Notes: a model not told the origin generated them from the sequence alone. A DNA stretch of 64,000 nucleotides from Guyanagaster necrorhizus (GCF_019112545.1 NW_025064894.1:304750-368749); one strand, 5' to 3'; shown: positions 36,310 to 49,815, numbered from the stretch's first letter. Made by a program: numbers and translations.

Positions 36310-37515
36310 ATGAGCGTTCGCCTTTCTGCCACTGAAGATTATGCATCTCTGATTGACAAGTACGACACATGGATGTTCGACTGCGACGGGGTAATTTGGC
36401 ATGGCGACCGTCTCATCGATGGAGCTATCGATGTCCTACGCCTCCTTCGGAATCGAAGTATGTGGACACCTGTCTTTCCGAAAGAGCGCGAATAATATAT
36501 CTCTTTTCCGTTCCACGTTCTCAACAACAGAAAAAACCGTTTTATTTGTCACGAACAATGCGACCAAGTCGAGGAGGAGCTACAGGGGGAAATTCGACCA
36601 GCTCGGCGTCGAGGCACATGTGGTGAGCTGGACGGTAATATCGGTGTGTGGAATAGCCGGGATGGACTCTCTACCCTGCCTAGGATGAGATCTATGGATC
36701 CGCATACGCAGCAGCCGTTTATCTGTCTTCTGTAATCAAGCTACCGAAAGACAAGAAAGTGTATGTAATTGGTATGGCCGGCCTAGAGGAGGAACTCCGC
36801 GATGAAGGGGTCTCTTACCTAGGTGGAACTGTGCGTGCACTCCCATTAACTTCGCATTTACTTCCATACTCACTTCTAACTTCCCCCAGGATCCCGCGGA
36901 TCGCACTCTAGAGCCGTTCTCCCTAGCCAACTTTGTTCTCGATGAGAGCGTTGCGGCCGTGTTGTGCGGCCTTGATACCGCCATTAACTATACCAAACTG
37001 TCCAAGGCCTTCCAGTATCTTACGCGGAACCCCGGATGCCAGTTTCTTGTTACGAATGAGGATAGCACGTATCCCAGTGCGGATGGATTACTGCCTGGGG
37101 CTGGAGCTATCAGTGCGCCCCTGCGCTTCGCGTTAGGCAAAGACCCTGTGAGCATTGGCAAGCCGGCAAGTACCATGTTGGATTGCATCAAGGCAAAGTA
37201 CGTGCACTTTTTATTTGTCTTCTTTCGCTGCTATTCGTGGCTTAGTTCTTCTGACAGAGTGAACTATGATCCAAAGCGCACTATCATGGTTGGTGACAGA
37301 CTCAATACGGATATCTTATTCGGCAAGAACGGCGGAATTTCTACGCTGCTAGTCCTGACTGGTAGGTCGTGTATTCTTTGCACCCGGGTATGAGGGCCTC
37401 ATGAAGGTTAGGAATCACGGCGGAGGACGAAATCACGGGGCCAAATCCATCCCCAATTATCCCGGACTACGTTACACAGTCGATAGCCGACCTCAACAAG
37501 GCCGCCGAGCATTAG
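36310..37515 (+). CDS. PHO13: HAD-family phosphatase, 4-nitrophenylphosphatase/phosphoglycolate phosphatase type
   Basis: Cytosolic HAD hydrolase with a C2 cap. The PHO13/PGP group dephosphorylates damaged glycolytic side-products such as 2-phosphoglycolate and 4-phosphoerythronate. Start MSVRLSATEDYASLIDKYD, HAD motif I in WMFDCDGVIWHGDRLIDGA with the DxD nucleophile, motif II in VLFVTNNATKSR, cap residues KLPKDKKVYVIGMAGLEEEL, FVLDESVAAVLCGLDTAINY, FLVTNEDSTYP, motif III Lys in DPVSIGKPAS, and motif IV in TIMVGDRLNTDILFGKNGG. C-terminus VTQSIADLNKAAEH, stop 37513-37515. Exons break at short introns but all motifs are present and in order. The symbol is given by family and may not denote strict orthology. 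Confidence 0.88.
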
Positions 37516-39570
37516 ATGGGCATTCTTAGCTTAGACTAGTGCAGTACCATAGATACAGACAGCATACATTCATACTCATAGTATTTTGGAGTATCCTCAG
37601 GGTCACGCTCCTGACGAGAATAAGTACGTCTAGTAAGGGATAAGTGCTAGTAAGCATCCAGGACAGTAATGTTCGCGGTTTCTGTATATATCGTCGATCC
37701 CGTGGGGGATAATCGTAGAACACTGGCAGTATCCCCATTCATGACTAGGACCACCGAATGGGAAGGGTAAACCCTTCGTGAGATTGCGGGTCCGAAGCGA
37801 CACCGACCCTTGGCAGAAATTTTGCGTTCCTATCGCAAAGAATCAGAACAGAAGAACAGGTTGCACTGAAGAAGGTCCTGGGATCGTCGGGAATCAGAGT
37901 GGGAAAGGCCTTCTTCGGTCAGTGCGACATTACTGCCATTTCTCTTATCTTTGGAACCTGGACAATAAAACTCCTCGTGTTTCCTACGCTCGCTTGTTAG
38001 ATAGAGGATCCTCAGATTAGACATGGAAGAATATAATCATCAGTTTTGGGGTTCTTTTTTGCCTCTGTCACAGCCCCCGGCTGGCCATCGATGACATGCG
38101 ACTCGTTCACGGGGATCTCGCTTCAAGCTTGCCTGGCCAGGCTCGCCTAACAGTCAGGCGGTCACTGACGATATGATCGCACTAGAGATAGGCGGTGACG
38201 CGTGATTTTCAGGGAACGTGTTCACCACATGGATTTCATTGGAATTAAATAGTATCCATCAATGAAGAAGGCGAACGAATGGGAAACCATCTACGATTAT
38301 TTCCGGTTTTCCTCATGCGTTTTCTTGCGTTCAATTGGGGTATCCATGCCTTCCATTCATCAGTTCTTCGATTCATTGCCAGACGTATAAAATATTCACC
38401 TGGTTTGGATATGTTCCCTGCCAGGATCAGGACCATCAATCACAGAGCACCGTTGCAATTATAGTTGATTTTCACGAGGCAACTGGATGGGATTAAACTG
38501 ATTGCGGGTGTCAATTGAGAATGGAGTGGATCCCCCCCTATATTGAGGAATCTTGCTCTGGACGCCACTGGATAAAAACATTATCACTCGCCGCCACTGT
38601 GCGTACCGAAATATGAGAAGCACATACATTTGATCCTAAGGGCAGGCATAGACTGAATAGGTGGTCAAAAGATTCAGGCTTGCCTTGACGGCAAGAAGTC
38701 GCACAGGCTCACGGCGTTTGGTACCATAAAACCGAATTTGTCCACGAAGGTGTTCTTTTGTAATTTTGACTGTCTAGTTTCCCAGTCTTGTTTGATGGTC
38801 CTAGATCTGGGCCCAGTCGCTGTAAAGTCAGGTAGAGAGGCCAACTGGATTAAATAGTAACGGCTAGTCATTCCATTATGGCGGAAGGATCTTATTGAAG
38901 AAGGGCCTTGTAACGCATTTCCTGCCTCAAACGTTCGTGATTATTACTAGGAGATGGAAGGCCACGATGCAACGTGCCCATCAAACATCGTACTGAAAGA
39001 GTCGCGTCAAGTGCCGTATCCAAGGGGATGTCGGCCTGCAAGTCATTGACCAGACTGTTGGACAAGTATGCAAAAGTACAACCCATTTATCATCAAAGAG
39101 AAGGTCAAACCCAAGAACACGGAGGAGCTAATAAGAGTGTTCAGGCGTCTCTGCTCACGAGTGACAGCTATCGCCAGGAAATCGGTTCAGCGACAAGGCT
39201 ATTTCAGGTTGATCCTGAGTGGTTAAGAAACCAATGATAGGCTGCTACTAGCACGAAGGTATTTTCGTTGATCGGCAAATCAGCAATTACTAACGGGCCC
39301 GGATAGTTCGTGAGTGTGGAGCGCTTGTGCCCATTCAGAATCGAAGTGTTTGCAGAGATAGTAAAGTGGCAGTGGGAGCCTGTCCTCTTCCCAGGTGCAT
39401 ATTTTCAGATAGACTCTCATGAAAGCCGGACACATTATGGTGTTGGAGAAAAGAAGTCGAGGAAAAGAATTTGGTGACTGACCCCGGACCGGCGTGAGCC
39501 ACGTATGGAACTTCGGTCCGGTAACCGTGAACTTCGTTGAATCCAACCGCCATTTGACGTAAATATTGGT
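37516..39570. other. Intergenic interval
   Basis: About 2 kb with only short frames. Minus-strand frames at 38674-38871 and 38892-39086 look mildly coding-like (for example SRYYLIQLASLPDF) but join to nothing recognisable. No repeat or RNA gene was seen. Confidence 0.4.
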
Positions 39571-41210
39571 ATGCCAGCCATACAGTCTTCATCTGTGTCG
39601 GAGAGACAGGGAAGAGTATCTCTCAGGTCGCATGGTCTGCAACGCGCAGCTTCCTTGTCCTCAGATGATGACGAATCAGGTAATCATGGCAGTTCGGCAA
39701 ATGGTCGAAGAGGAAGGGGAAAAGGGAGAGGTACTGGCACCGACAAGGGAAAAGGGAAACGGGGTGGTAGGGTTGGCGGTATAAACAACCCTATCCCCTT
39801 TGACATTCAGATTGATGATGATCGTGATGATGGACACGGTACCGCCAGAATGGTCCAGCCGGATCCAAGTCGAGATACGCCTGAAGCGGGTCCTATCTTT
39901 GCATATGGCCTGCAAAAAGTCCCGATGGTGGGTGATTTGCCCTATTTTAATGATAACAGTGCAATCGCTGTGGACGATGCGAATGGAAGGATATACATGT
40001 ATGGAGGCCAACGGCCGGACACTATAGACCAGTGGAGTTGCGATTTCAATGTCTGCAGTGTGAATGACATGTCGTGGCAAACTTGGACGGTACGTGTGTT
40101 CGTGAATCTTGCGTGTTTAATCCTTTTGATCGTAAGATATTCAGCTGTCTTTGGGTGTTCCGTTCAAAAAACCCAAACCACTACCTTGTCTATACCGTGC
40201 GGCATCTACATTCCTAAGAATGTATGGATGCGAATATGTTTTTCTATTTGGTGGATGCGACGATGATACATCACAAATTTCTTCAAAACTCATTGCTATT
40301 GATGTTAGCGCGAAGATATGGGCGTATGTCAACGTGAAAGGAGATATCGCCCCCCGCATAGACGCGGCTATGGTAGGAATTGGCAACCGGCTTTACGTTT
40401 TTGGTGGACGTCCAAATGGCAATGTTGAAGGCCGTAGCATCCTTCGTTCATATTCCGTGGCAGAATGCGATGAATATTGCCATTGGTCTTGGATCGTGGA
40501 AGATGAACCATACACCGCTGATGTCCCTAATCTCGGTTTCGGAGGCGGGGCCTTTCCTATCTACGATGGTATGAAAATCCTTCTCACTCCCGGACGTATT
40601 CATACTACTGCGGTGCGTGTGTATTCCCGCTTTGTTCCCATGTAAGTTGTTGATCACCGTCCTATCACAGGACATTACGATGTCAGAGAACAATGTAGTG
40701 TTTTTCCATACTGAAAACCGAACTTTCCAAAGCGTATCTAAAACAAACGGAAATTTTCCGTCAAACCTTCAGTGGTATAATTCGTATGCTGTCAAACCTT
40801 CTCAGAGAACATCGATTCCGCTGCCCCGTGCTGCAGGCTTACCGCCCAGGGAGGCTCTAACAGTTGGACCGTCACATCCATTTACAGTTATCGTGGGCTG
40901 GATCAAGTCTCCCGACCATGAAGGATATCTTGTCCCGGAGGTTTGGCAGTACTTTATCCCTCCGAAAGAGCGTGTCCAGTGTCTCAACTTGCACCGGAAG
41001 TTATGGGCGCTGGATCTCGACTTGCAGACATTCATTACCGTCAACGGACGGCACTTTTTGTTTGGAGTTGATGAAGACGATGTGTCTAGCAAAAACACAG
41101 TTTATAACGTATGTGTTGAGCTTGATCTTCAAAAGCTTCAACCGCCACCAGAGAAGAAAACTCCAGTGAGCTCTTCCTCGTTACCAACAATTTCGGATTC
41201 CATCACCTGA
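39571..41210 (+). CDS. Kelch-repeat protein
   Basis: Probable soluble beta-propeller protein for protein-protein contacts; partner unknown. Start MPAIQSSSVSERQGR, a Ser/Arg/Gly/Lys-rich linker (GRRGRGKGRGTGTDKGK), then Kelch-type blades: FNDNSAIAVDDANGRIYMYG, EYVFLFGGCDDDTS, PRIDAAMVGIGNRLYVFGGR and further degenerate blades with ENNVVFFHTENRTF and RHFLFGVDEDD. Doubled glycines after aromatic residues (YVFGG, YMYGG, FLFGG) are the Kelch signature. Introns 40090-40144 and 40613-40670 are canonical and keep frame (TWT/LSLGVPF and TTA/DITMSEN). Roughly 510 residues. The C-terminus after the propeller is Pro/Ser-rich, ending SDSIT. Kelch proteins of this kind are numerous in mushrooms. Confidence 0.8.
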
Positions 41211-42207
41211 TGATTGTTGCTTTCTTCAGTCCGTGCCGGTTCGAAATGTGAAGGGTGAAAACATGAAACGGGAATTCGATGAGCACGAATCGGAGATGAC
41301 AATGTGGTGAATCCAGTAAACACGGTTTTGATCTTATTTTTTTCTTACTCGTCACACACTTATACCCCCTGTTCAATCATTCACTTGTATAGTTATCGTC
41401 GCTTTTGATTGTATCGTGTACTACTATCGTCGTTTGCAGTTTACATTTTTCTACACGTCCCGTTGGCCTAAATATACCACTGATCGGTTGCATCCTCTCA
41501 GTAGCTGTATATGGTCGATTTTCCTGTATGGACATTTATGCGGACCCAAAAACTTACATGATGCGTGAATTAACAAGACGACGAGATCATGGTAAGTCAC
41601 TTGTGGATTCGTCTCTTTATATTGATCGAATTTTGCAGACTGAGGAAGAAAATACGTCACAATCAACCTAGAGGAAATTTTGGCTCAGAAATATTTTTAA
41701 CGTTTCGTTTCGCCGACCCAAGAGTGCGATATTGAATGAGTGACCGCAGCTATGCAATCTGATAGACGAAGGCTTCGGTATGAAACAGAGGAACCAGCAT
41801 ATCCTTGAGAGAGACCATGGGGGTAGAAGACAAAGATCAGCGCGCTACAAGCCCGTACCGTTTCGGCCGCCATCATGTAATTTCCCTCCAACAAGCGCCC
41901 GCTCTCTGCTGTTCGTCTCGATGACGATGGATATGAATACCTCACCAGTCAAATCTCTGGCGATGGCTGGCCTTAGCCTCGCCCAAGGTGCATCGACAGC
42001 GAGTGACTCCAGCCCCGGTAAAGCTTAAAAACGATGTTTGCCTCGATATTCCACTGAAATTGGATGCATAAGAACCATCTACCGCGTCTTTTATGAATGG
42101 AAGAGGACGAACGTTGACAGAGGTCCGTGTTTCTTACGGTGCACGTCCTTGGAGAAGCTAAAGGCACGCAGCTTCTCGACGAACAAGCCCAGCAGCCAAT
42201 ATCTAGA
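41211..42207. other. Intergenic interval
   Basis: About 1 kb between the Kelch and DUF6535 genes. Short frames only. The DUF6535 gene may have an upstream exon here: a plus frame from about 42127 runs in frame into its first Met but starts without an ATG. Confidence 0.35.
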
Positions 42208-44033
42208 ATGGGTGATCCTTGGGAGGCAGGCGTCAACCAGGCCGAAAAATACGACAACGAGTTTTGCAAAGGGTGGAAGGAGGATATCGATACTCTCTTG
42301 GTCTTCGTTCGGCGGTCTTCACTATCGTCCTATCCGTTGTAAGCTCTGACGACGATGTTGTAGGCCGGTCTTTTTTCTGCCGCAGTGACGGCATTCACAG
42401 TAGAATCCTACCAATGGCTCCAGCCAAACTCTTCCGACATATCTGCTCAGCTTCTCCTGCAGATATCCCGGCAACTTTCCGATCCCAATACAACAACAGT
42501 CCAAGCGAACGGCGCCGATGACTTTTCACCCTCCCATACTTCGAGGCGGATCAATGTTTTCTGGTTTCTCAGTCTCACGTTGAGCCTGATGACAGTGGTC
42601 ATTGGCATATTGTGCAAACAGTGGCTGCGGGAATACCAAAAGGATCCCTCGTTACCGTATCGAGAGTCCCTTGCCCTGCGACAATTGCGATATGAGAGTT
42701 TCGAAGCTTGGAGGGTGCATGATATCCTTGCCACGCTGCCGCTCCTTCTTCAGGTTGCTCTTGTCCTTTTCTTGACGGGCATCATGGATTTGTTATGGAG
42801 CTTGGACAACGTGGTTGCAGCGATCGTAACTTTGTTCATCGTTCTTGGCTTCCTCATGGTAGTAGCCACAACGGTTCTTCCTTGCCTTGTACATTTGCAC
42901 AGTGGCGGCCGCCTACCTTGTGCTTATCGATCACCCCAGTCCTGGGCCTTTTTACAAGCAACCTTCTTTCTTCTCCGTGGTTTCAAGAAGCAGTATGTTC
43001 GAGGCGACTGGTTTTCCATAGAGACGCGTGACTTCCAGAATTCCTTTGACCGCTTCGCCGCTCGTGGCGTCAGCTGGCTGGACGAAAAGTTTTCGCAGAA
43101 TTTGACCATGGTTAGGCAGCTGTTTCATTGCATTTCGGATCTAGGGTGGAATAATTTTCGTGCACTCGAATGTGTTCCTGAGGTTCCCATCCAGAAAGTC
43201 TCTATGGATGCGGCGCTGTTCAATTATCTGGCTAAACACCATCAGAATCTTGACAATGAAGCACGACTTCACGCACTGGAACTGTTATTTCGAACTATCA
43301 GTGTTCGGGATCCAGCGGCGCCAGCCCGCGACGTGATAAAATGGGATCTCTTCCCTGAAGGTAAGTTCTTATCAAAAAAAAAAAAAAAAAAAAAGAATCA
43401 GTATTCATTGGTTCTCCAGGCGTCAAGATACTTTGTATGTCTTCGGCATGCTCTCTTTTCAAACCTTCAGTGCTTCTTCCCCATCACATCTTAATCTCTC
43501 GTCTCGACCCTTTGCTCCAGTTGTTTCTGTTTTGTGCCTCCGGCAACCCTAGCCCTGTGATACCGATCCGGTGGCATGCACTCCGGCTCATCCGCGCCAT
43601 CGAGACGTGGACACGCACTTTACGACGGGACGAAGTTATACGTTGCATCTCTGAAGGGGTGTTGCTGAATATCAGGCGAAATCCCAAAAGGCGGATGCTT
43701 CACATATCAAACGACGATGAGATGCTTAGCGCGCTTTTGTCCTTCATACAGACGCTAGACACCATCTACAGTGGTGTGCCCGATGATGGTCGTATGAGCC
43801 TCGATCCGGTAGACTTTCGGAAATGGAAGGTTCTGGTTAGCCAGGCTGCCGAGCAGGCTGGCAATGTTGAGGCTAGAAGGAAGCAGATGAGGGCCAATTG
43901 GCGTAGGATGTTTGACAGGATCATTAGCGATATTCGTGTGAGTAAGGAACAAGAAAAGTCTGAGCAACGAACTAGAGGGGGCAAACGTCGGCAGTTTTCT
44001 TTGATGGTGAACAACCTTTTGCATCCCAGGTAG
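42208..44033 (+). CDS. DUF6535-domain transmembrane protein
   Basis: Member of a large mushroom-specific membrane protein family of unknown function. The first exon encodes MGDPWEAGVNQAEKYDNEF and the domain entry WKEDIDTLLVF. Intron 42307-42363 leads to AGLFSAAVTAFTVESYQWL, the DUF6535 signature. Membrane segments: INVFWFLSLTLSLMTVVIG, LPLLLQVALVLFLTGIMDL and VAAIVTLFIVLGFLMVVATT, with KQWLREYQKDPSL between the first two. A long soluble C-terminal part follows (SMDAALFNYLAKHHQ, ARLHALELLFRTI), intron 43361-43419 with an A21 run, then VDFRKWKVLVSQAAEQAG and a basic end, stop at 44033. The 5' end is uncertain: 42208 is the first ATG in frame. Family members often occur in many dispersed copies. 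Confidence 0.8.
43374..43394 (+). repeat. A21 homopolymer inside an intron
   Basis: Twenty-one adenines lie in the second intron of the DUF6535 gene (43361-43419). The run is prone to replication slippage but outside coding sequence. Confidence 0.9.
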
Positions 44034-44243
44034 AGTTTCGACGGGTTGTGGTATTATTTCTGCGCAACTTAGACTTAATCCTTTTTTTTACTGAGAATGC
44101 GATCGTGGGTTTTGGATCCAGAAGCTGAGGTTTCCGAAGATTTGTACAGCAGAAGAGATTGTATTGTGGTAGTAGTGAGTCTAAAGAGAAGATTAAGAAG
44201 ATATCTTAGCATAGAGACCCAAAAGGTAGCTGCTGTGAAAGAT

Positions 44244-46129
44244 TTAGAGTCTCCTCTTTCCAAGAACCTTCACCAGAGAGGCTTTCACAATGCCAACAGC
44301 CTTCTCCGTCTCTTTCTTAGTGAGCGTACTAGTCATCGCCAGTCGGATACTCGGCCTGACTTCAACCATCTCTTGACCTCGCAGCCTCTGCGCCTTGGCG
44401 ATCATGACGCCCTGCGAAAGGGCCTCCTCAACGACCTCATGGAGCAAAACTTCCTCCGTCTCGACATCCCAATCCCAGTTGCTTGCATCCTTTGGCAGAA
44501 TAAACGACGGGTTCGATGGTTTGAGAGACAGATGCGCAGCAGCGGACGGGTGCAGGGTTGGGACAGAGGGTGAGCGAATCTGGATGTGGATCATGGGCGA
44601 GGCGGGGTGAGAGGGTATAGTGATGCAGTCGACACGATCAAGGATGGCGCGTGCGGCTCGGACATTTTCCTGCAGAGATTCGAAGATGGATGGGGAGGAG
44701 CGAAGGATGTTGATACCCTCTGAGCCACTGACGGAAAGGAGCGGAGGCATGGAGGCGGAAAAGACGAAGCCTAGGCCGTTGATTCGCTGATACGACTATG
44801 TCAGAAAAGAGAATGATAAGGTTATGTTCGCATACCTGATGTTCAGTGACGAATTCTGTTCCGGCACAGAAACCTCCAGCTGCACAAAGTCCGATGGCGA
44901 CAGAGCCGAGAAGCATGTCCACCTTTGAAGCCTGATGTGTGATGTGAGATTGGTATGTCGTTTTATGATGGCGCGACATACGGGAACGTTGTACAGCTCG
45001 GTGAGACCACGACCGGTCCGTCCGACGATACCAAACGAGTATGACTCATCGAGGATTAGACGATACTTGTATTTCAGTTTCAGTTCAATCTAAACAGAGA
45101 GCTTTGAGTTGAGTAAAAGTGATAGGAAATAGAACGCACTAGCTTGGGAAGATCCACCATCAGACCATCCTTCTCAAATATTCCTTCCGTAACGATGAAC
45201 CGCCTGGTGAGAGGTCCCCGTTTCTTTTTTCGTTCTTTTTCGATACCCTGAAGTACCTCCTCAAGACTCTGCAAGTCATTGTGGTCGTACCAGCGGATGA
45301 TGGAACGAGAGATCTGCATTGCCTTCTGGATAGGGAAACTGACACCACGGTCAGCAACGATAATGTCCCCACGTTTACAGAATGCCGGAATGACCGAGGT
45401 GATGGTAGAAAATCCCTGAGAATAGAGAATAGCAGTTTCCGTGCCCAGAAAATCTGCGATATCCCGCTCCAAGGCCAAATGGGCGTCTAGAAACGCAATC
45501 AGTCGGCCGTGCCAAACTGATTTCTGACCGCGGGCATACCAGTAGTGCCGTAGAATCCAGCAGGACCACAGCTGCCAACACCATATTTCCTGAGCGCTTC
45601 GATAGCCTTTGCTTTGATGTGCTCGTTGCCAGCCAGACCGGTGAAGTTGAGGCCAGACAAGCTGACTGCGACTTTGCCCGTCGCGGCGAGTTTTGGCTTA
45701 GGCCCGCTCTGACCGACGACGACTGGTACAGAGGAAAGCTCGAGTTCTTCCTGAGAGGTCAAGGGGAGTGAGAGAGGCTCTGGAACCCATTCGTCGACCA
45801 GCTCATCGACTTCCTAGCAGGACGCTGTTATTATCTCCAACCGTTGCATCCATCTCATCTCATCATATACCACGCACCTTGTCAGAAAATTTGATGAAGC
45901 TTTTCCCAGTCCTATCGGCCCTTGTTCGAGACTGGAGAAGAGTCCGTATGACCAACACGACCAGGATGAGTTCCAGCAGCGTGCGACCCGGGTCATTCTG
46001 GTGGGAGCTCCTGATATACCGCTCAATGATGCCAGAGCCTGGCAGACTGTAAAAGGCCCTTTCGAGTGCCAGCAAGGACTCGACGACGAAGGAGAATATT
46101 GGCTCAAGAGGGGTCGCCGTGCTCGCCAT
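44244..46129 (-). CDS. LCB1: Serine palmitoyltransferase subunit 1
   Basis: ER membrane subunit of the enzyme that condenses serine with palmitoyl-CoA, the first step of sphingolipid synthesis; it pairs with LCB2. Start [19 protein letters not shown], an N-terminal membrane anchor ([15 protein letters not shown]), then the PLP-transferase fold: [90 protein letters not shown] and [19 protein letters not shown]. The Schiff-base Lys of LCB2 is absent as expected for LCB1 ([20 protein letters not shown]), and [12 protein letters not shown] follows. Stop at 44244. Several short introns keep frame. It is head-to-head with ATG1, 353 nt between start codons. Confidence 0.93.
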
Positions 46130-46482
46130 GGTGGTGGGCTGCAAGGGACAAACTCAAACTCAAATTAGGGGATCATACCCGGTGCCGAAAACGACGGGGC
46201 TTCATTTCACGCATATATACACTGCTCCTCACACTAAACTCCACGCCAGTATTGCCGTATTCCAGCCCAAGGACCTTGGCGGGTGAGAATTCCAAGAATG
46301 GGTGCTCGTCGCCAGGCGTCATCATGAGCACGTGGTCATCTATCCTTGTCTCTTTCTGTCGATGCAGACGACATTGAGGAATTCCTTTGTCCTCAGAAGC
46401 ACGTCTTGACAGCCTACACACACCAGCAGGTCGACTACCGCCACGAAGTCGACAACGCCCCACCCCCTAGTAATTGCCACTA
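46130..46482. promoter_or_regulatory. Divergent promoter, LCB1 / ATG1
   Basis: The 353 nt between the two start codons. A TATATA-containing stretch lies near 46207-46216. A minus-strand frame across it shows no motif and is taken as spurious. Confidence 0.4.
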
Positions 46483-49400
46483 ATGACTCCGGCTCCGATA
46501 TCGAATCTTCCGTCGACAGGCAGGGTATCCACCGCCATTCCTTCCTCTAGAAGAGAAGGGGACGAGGAAGTGCGTCCCTATGTTATTGTGTCCGAGATTG
46601 GAAAAGGGAGCTTCGCGACGGTGTACAAGGGATATCACGAGGTGCGTATCATTACCACTCGGTCGCTATCGTGGACCCTAACTTTGCGCGCGCGAATGTA
46701 ATACCAGGAAACCCATGTTCAGGTCGCAATCAAGACCGTCAAGAGAGACAATCTCTCCGCCAAGCTCTTCGACAACCTCCAGAGCGAAATCCAGATCCTC
46801 AAATCGCTCTCTCACCGGCACATAACGAGGCTCACCGACATCGTGGTAGGCGGTACCACTCTGTCGTTCTCTGAGGCGTATTAACCGTCGTACAGCGTTC
46901 AGAGCATCATATCTACCTCATCATGGAATACTGCTCGGGTGGCGACCTCACCGGTTACATCAAGAAGCGGGGGCGCGTCGAGACTCTCGAGTACATACCC
47001 TCACCTGGCGCAGCACCGCAGTACTATCCCCATCCTAGGACAGGCGGTCTCGACGAGGTCGTCCTGCGAAGTTTCCTACGACAACTTGCTAGGGCTCTCA
47101 AATTCCTGCGCCATCATAATCTGATTCACAGAGACATAAAGCCTCAGGTTGGTGCCGTACTGCCGTTTTGTACATGACCACGCTCATACGCTGTAGAATT
47201 TACTATTGAAACCTGCTACGCCCGAAGAGCTTGCCAAGGGTCATCCTTTAGGTGTCCCACTCCTTAAAGTAGCTGACTTTGGGTTCGCTCGTTCCCTCCC
47301 CAGCGCCATGATGGCCGAAACACTGTGCGGTTCGCCGTATGTCGTGTTTCACTGTCACAGTCTGGTTTCATATGACACTTTGATAGATTATACATGGCAC
47401 CTGAGATACTCGGCTACAGCAAGTACGATGCCAAAGCCGATCTGTGGTCTGTCGGCGCTGTTCTTTACGAGATGGCAGTTGGAAAGCCTCCCTTTCGTGC
47501 CCAAAACCACATTGAGCTTCTGAAGAAGATTGAGCATTCAAAGGGCGTCAAGTTTCCGGATGAAGATCCTCAATCGACCGCAGCAAAGAGCGGAGGCGGC
47601 GGCAGCACCGACCTTCCTGTACCAAATGACATCAAGAAGCTCATACGTGCCCTGCTCAAGCAGAAGCCGGTCGAACGCGCTAATTTTGACGACTTCTTTG
47701 GCAGCCAGGCTATGGCGAAATCAAAGTTCCCTAAACCACGAGAGCCTTCTCCTGAGCCGGAAACCTCATACGATGATGCAAGACCGTGGACTGGACGCCC
47801 GCCAACTCCTCCTCATCATAGAATCATCCCGCCGGAAGTGCTGGATCCTACGGCAATGATCCCGCCAAGCAAGTTCAACTTTAGGAGAACGTCTACATTA
47901 GGTGATACACCGCATATATAGTTCGTGGCACTCCCTCCTATTTATTTTGCCCCTAATTCTTCCTTTATTACGCACAGTCCAATGCCGACTCGGGAGCACG
48001 CACCACCACCTCCGATATCCAGGCGACAGTCAGCTCAAGTTCCAGCCGCAGTGGAGAAAAAACCTCCGGCACCCGTAGAAGCTTCCGTCATTCCCGGAGA
48101 GACCGAAGAAGATGGAATTCTCCGTCGAGAGTATGTTTTGGTAGGAGACAGCCGCGCTTTGGAGTTCAATCGTGCAATAGATGGTAAATGTTTTCATGTC
48201 ATAAGGCGTTTTTTTTTACTTACAATCTGTCATTAGAACTGAGCTCCGTCCCCCGCAAACCGTTAAATGACAGGCGGGTACCGCCTTCACCTTCAGTCGA
48301 AGACCCAGCAGTAGATATCACCTTCCCGCCTCCTCCGCATCCCTACGCACCGCCACTATCGAATTCACCATCAAGCATAGCCTCAAGAGCTGCGACAAAT
48401 GCCTTAAATAGGGCGCTCAGTTTAGCCTCTAAGACGCTGTTTGGTCATCGATCATCCCCATCGCGTGATTACAGTACACCATCTTCTCCCCGAAGACCCC
48501 AGATAATAGCCTTGGATGGCGATGGCGAACGGGACCCGCTCGAAGACCAGCTTCTCGCTGACTTGGAAGATCTAGCGCAGAAAACTGACGTGCTAACTCA
48601 TTGGGCTGACGAGATGTACGAGTACGTCAAGGCTGTACCACAGAGTAAGTTCTTTTCGTTTCGTTTCCGTTCTGTGAGCCAAAACTTTTTTGGGTCTCGC
48701 AGAACCTCTTGCCGATCCGAACAGGTTTGCCAAGCGGGATGGGGAGGCTGATCGACAGGCTCGGAGACGGAAGAATGGCGAGATGGAAGCTGAATACAAT
48801 GCTGTTACGTGTGTTGCGGTGTATATGCTCCTCATGTCGTTTTCACAGAAGGGCATCAATAAGCTGAGAAACCATCAAGAGCATATGAAGATGCGGCGTC
48901 CTGACGGGGATTTCGTCGTCAGTGAGGGATTTGATGATGGTGTGTGTCTTTTCATATACTCTTCATGTGAAATCGGGCGTGGTTGATGAGCGTTGTTGTC
49001 ATAGCGTTGTCCTGGTTCAAGAATCATTATTTGAAGTGTAACGATAGAGCGATATTGGTCAAGACGTGGTTGCCGGCGCGATATGACGGTCCCAAGACGT
49101 GGTTAGACCAGCTGGTCTACGACCGCGCGCTCGTATTGGTGAATTGCGCATATGTGTTCGGAGATGCAATGTGCTTATTGATGCCCGTCATGATAGAGTC
49201 GCACTGCGGCGCGGAAAGAGCTGCTCGATCAAGCCACGAGCCGAGATGAGTGCGAGAAGTTGTATGAAGAGTCATTGTGGTGTTTGTATGCTCTGGAGGA
49301 TGATCTGTTGCAGACGCAGAATCCATTTATGGATGAGGATCGAGAGACTATCGCTACTTGTACGTTGTTTTTTGACAGTTGGCCTGCCCCCCCGTCTTGG

Positions 49401-49596
49401 CTGATGGGTTCTTGCAGGGATCAAGAGGACCAAGCTACGTCTGGTGCGGTGTCGTGCGCGGATGAACATGACTGAGCGCGAACGACTGAATGATGTCAGG
49501 GCTGATGTTAATCTCGTGGATGTCGCTAGGATACCAGCGCCTTGGGATGCGAAGCCTAAACCAGAGGATAAGCCTCCCGCCCTGCCTTCAACGTGA
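46483..49596 (+). CDS. ATG1: Autophagy-initiating serine/threonine kinase ATG1 (ULK1 type)
   Basis: Kinase that starts autophagosome formation with ATG13 and ATG17. Start [13 protein letters not shown], then the kinase domain: [20 protein letters not shown] (P-loop), [12 protein letters not shown] (VAIK Lys), [45 protein letters not shown] (HRD), [14 protein letters not shown] (DFG), LCGSP/LYMAPEI (APE) and [21 protein letters not shown] Pro-rich linker follows, with the ATG1 signature [19 protein letters not shown], then the C-terminal MIT-like region [39 protein letters not shown] and [19 protein letters not shown]. Stop TGA 49594-49596. About eleven introns; the one near 47895-47970 was placed by phase to give [11 protein letters not shown] kinase insert ([16 protein letters not shown]) lies before the catalytic loop. 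Confidence 0.93.
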
Positions 49597-49815
49597 GGGA
49601 ACTTGTTACCCATTGTTTTCCATGCTTTTTGTTTTTTGGGGTTCATTGTATATATATATCTGTAATTGGTTGTATTGTTACTAGCATCCTTCATTCTCTC
49701 CTTTCATTCATTCATTCATTCATCTGTCTCGTTAATCAATTACACAAGCATGAGGACATTGCCAATCTATATCACATATATCTGTATGCCTGTAGATCTT
49801 TTTATCACGTCACTG

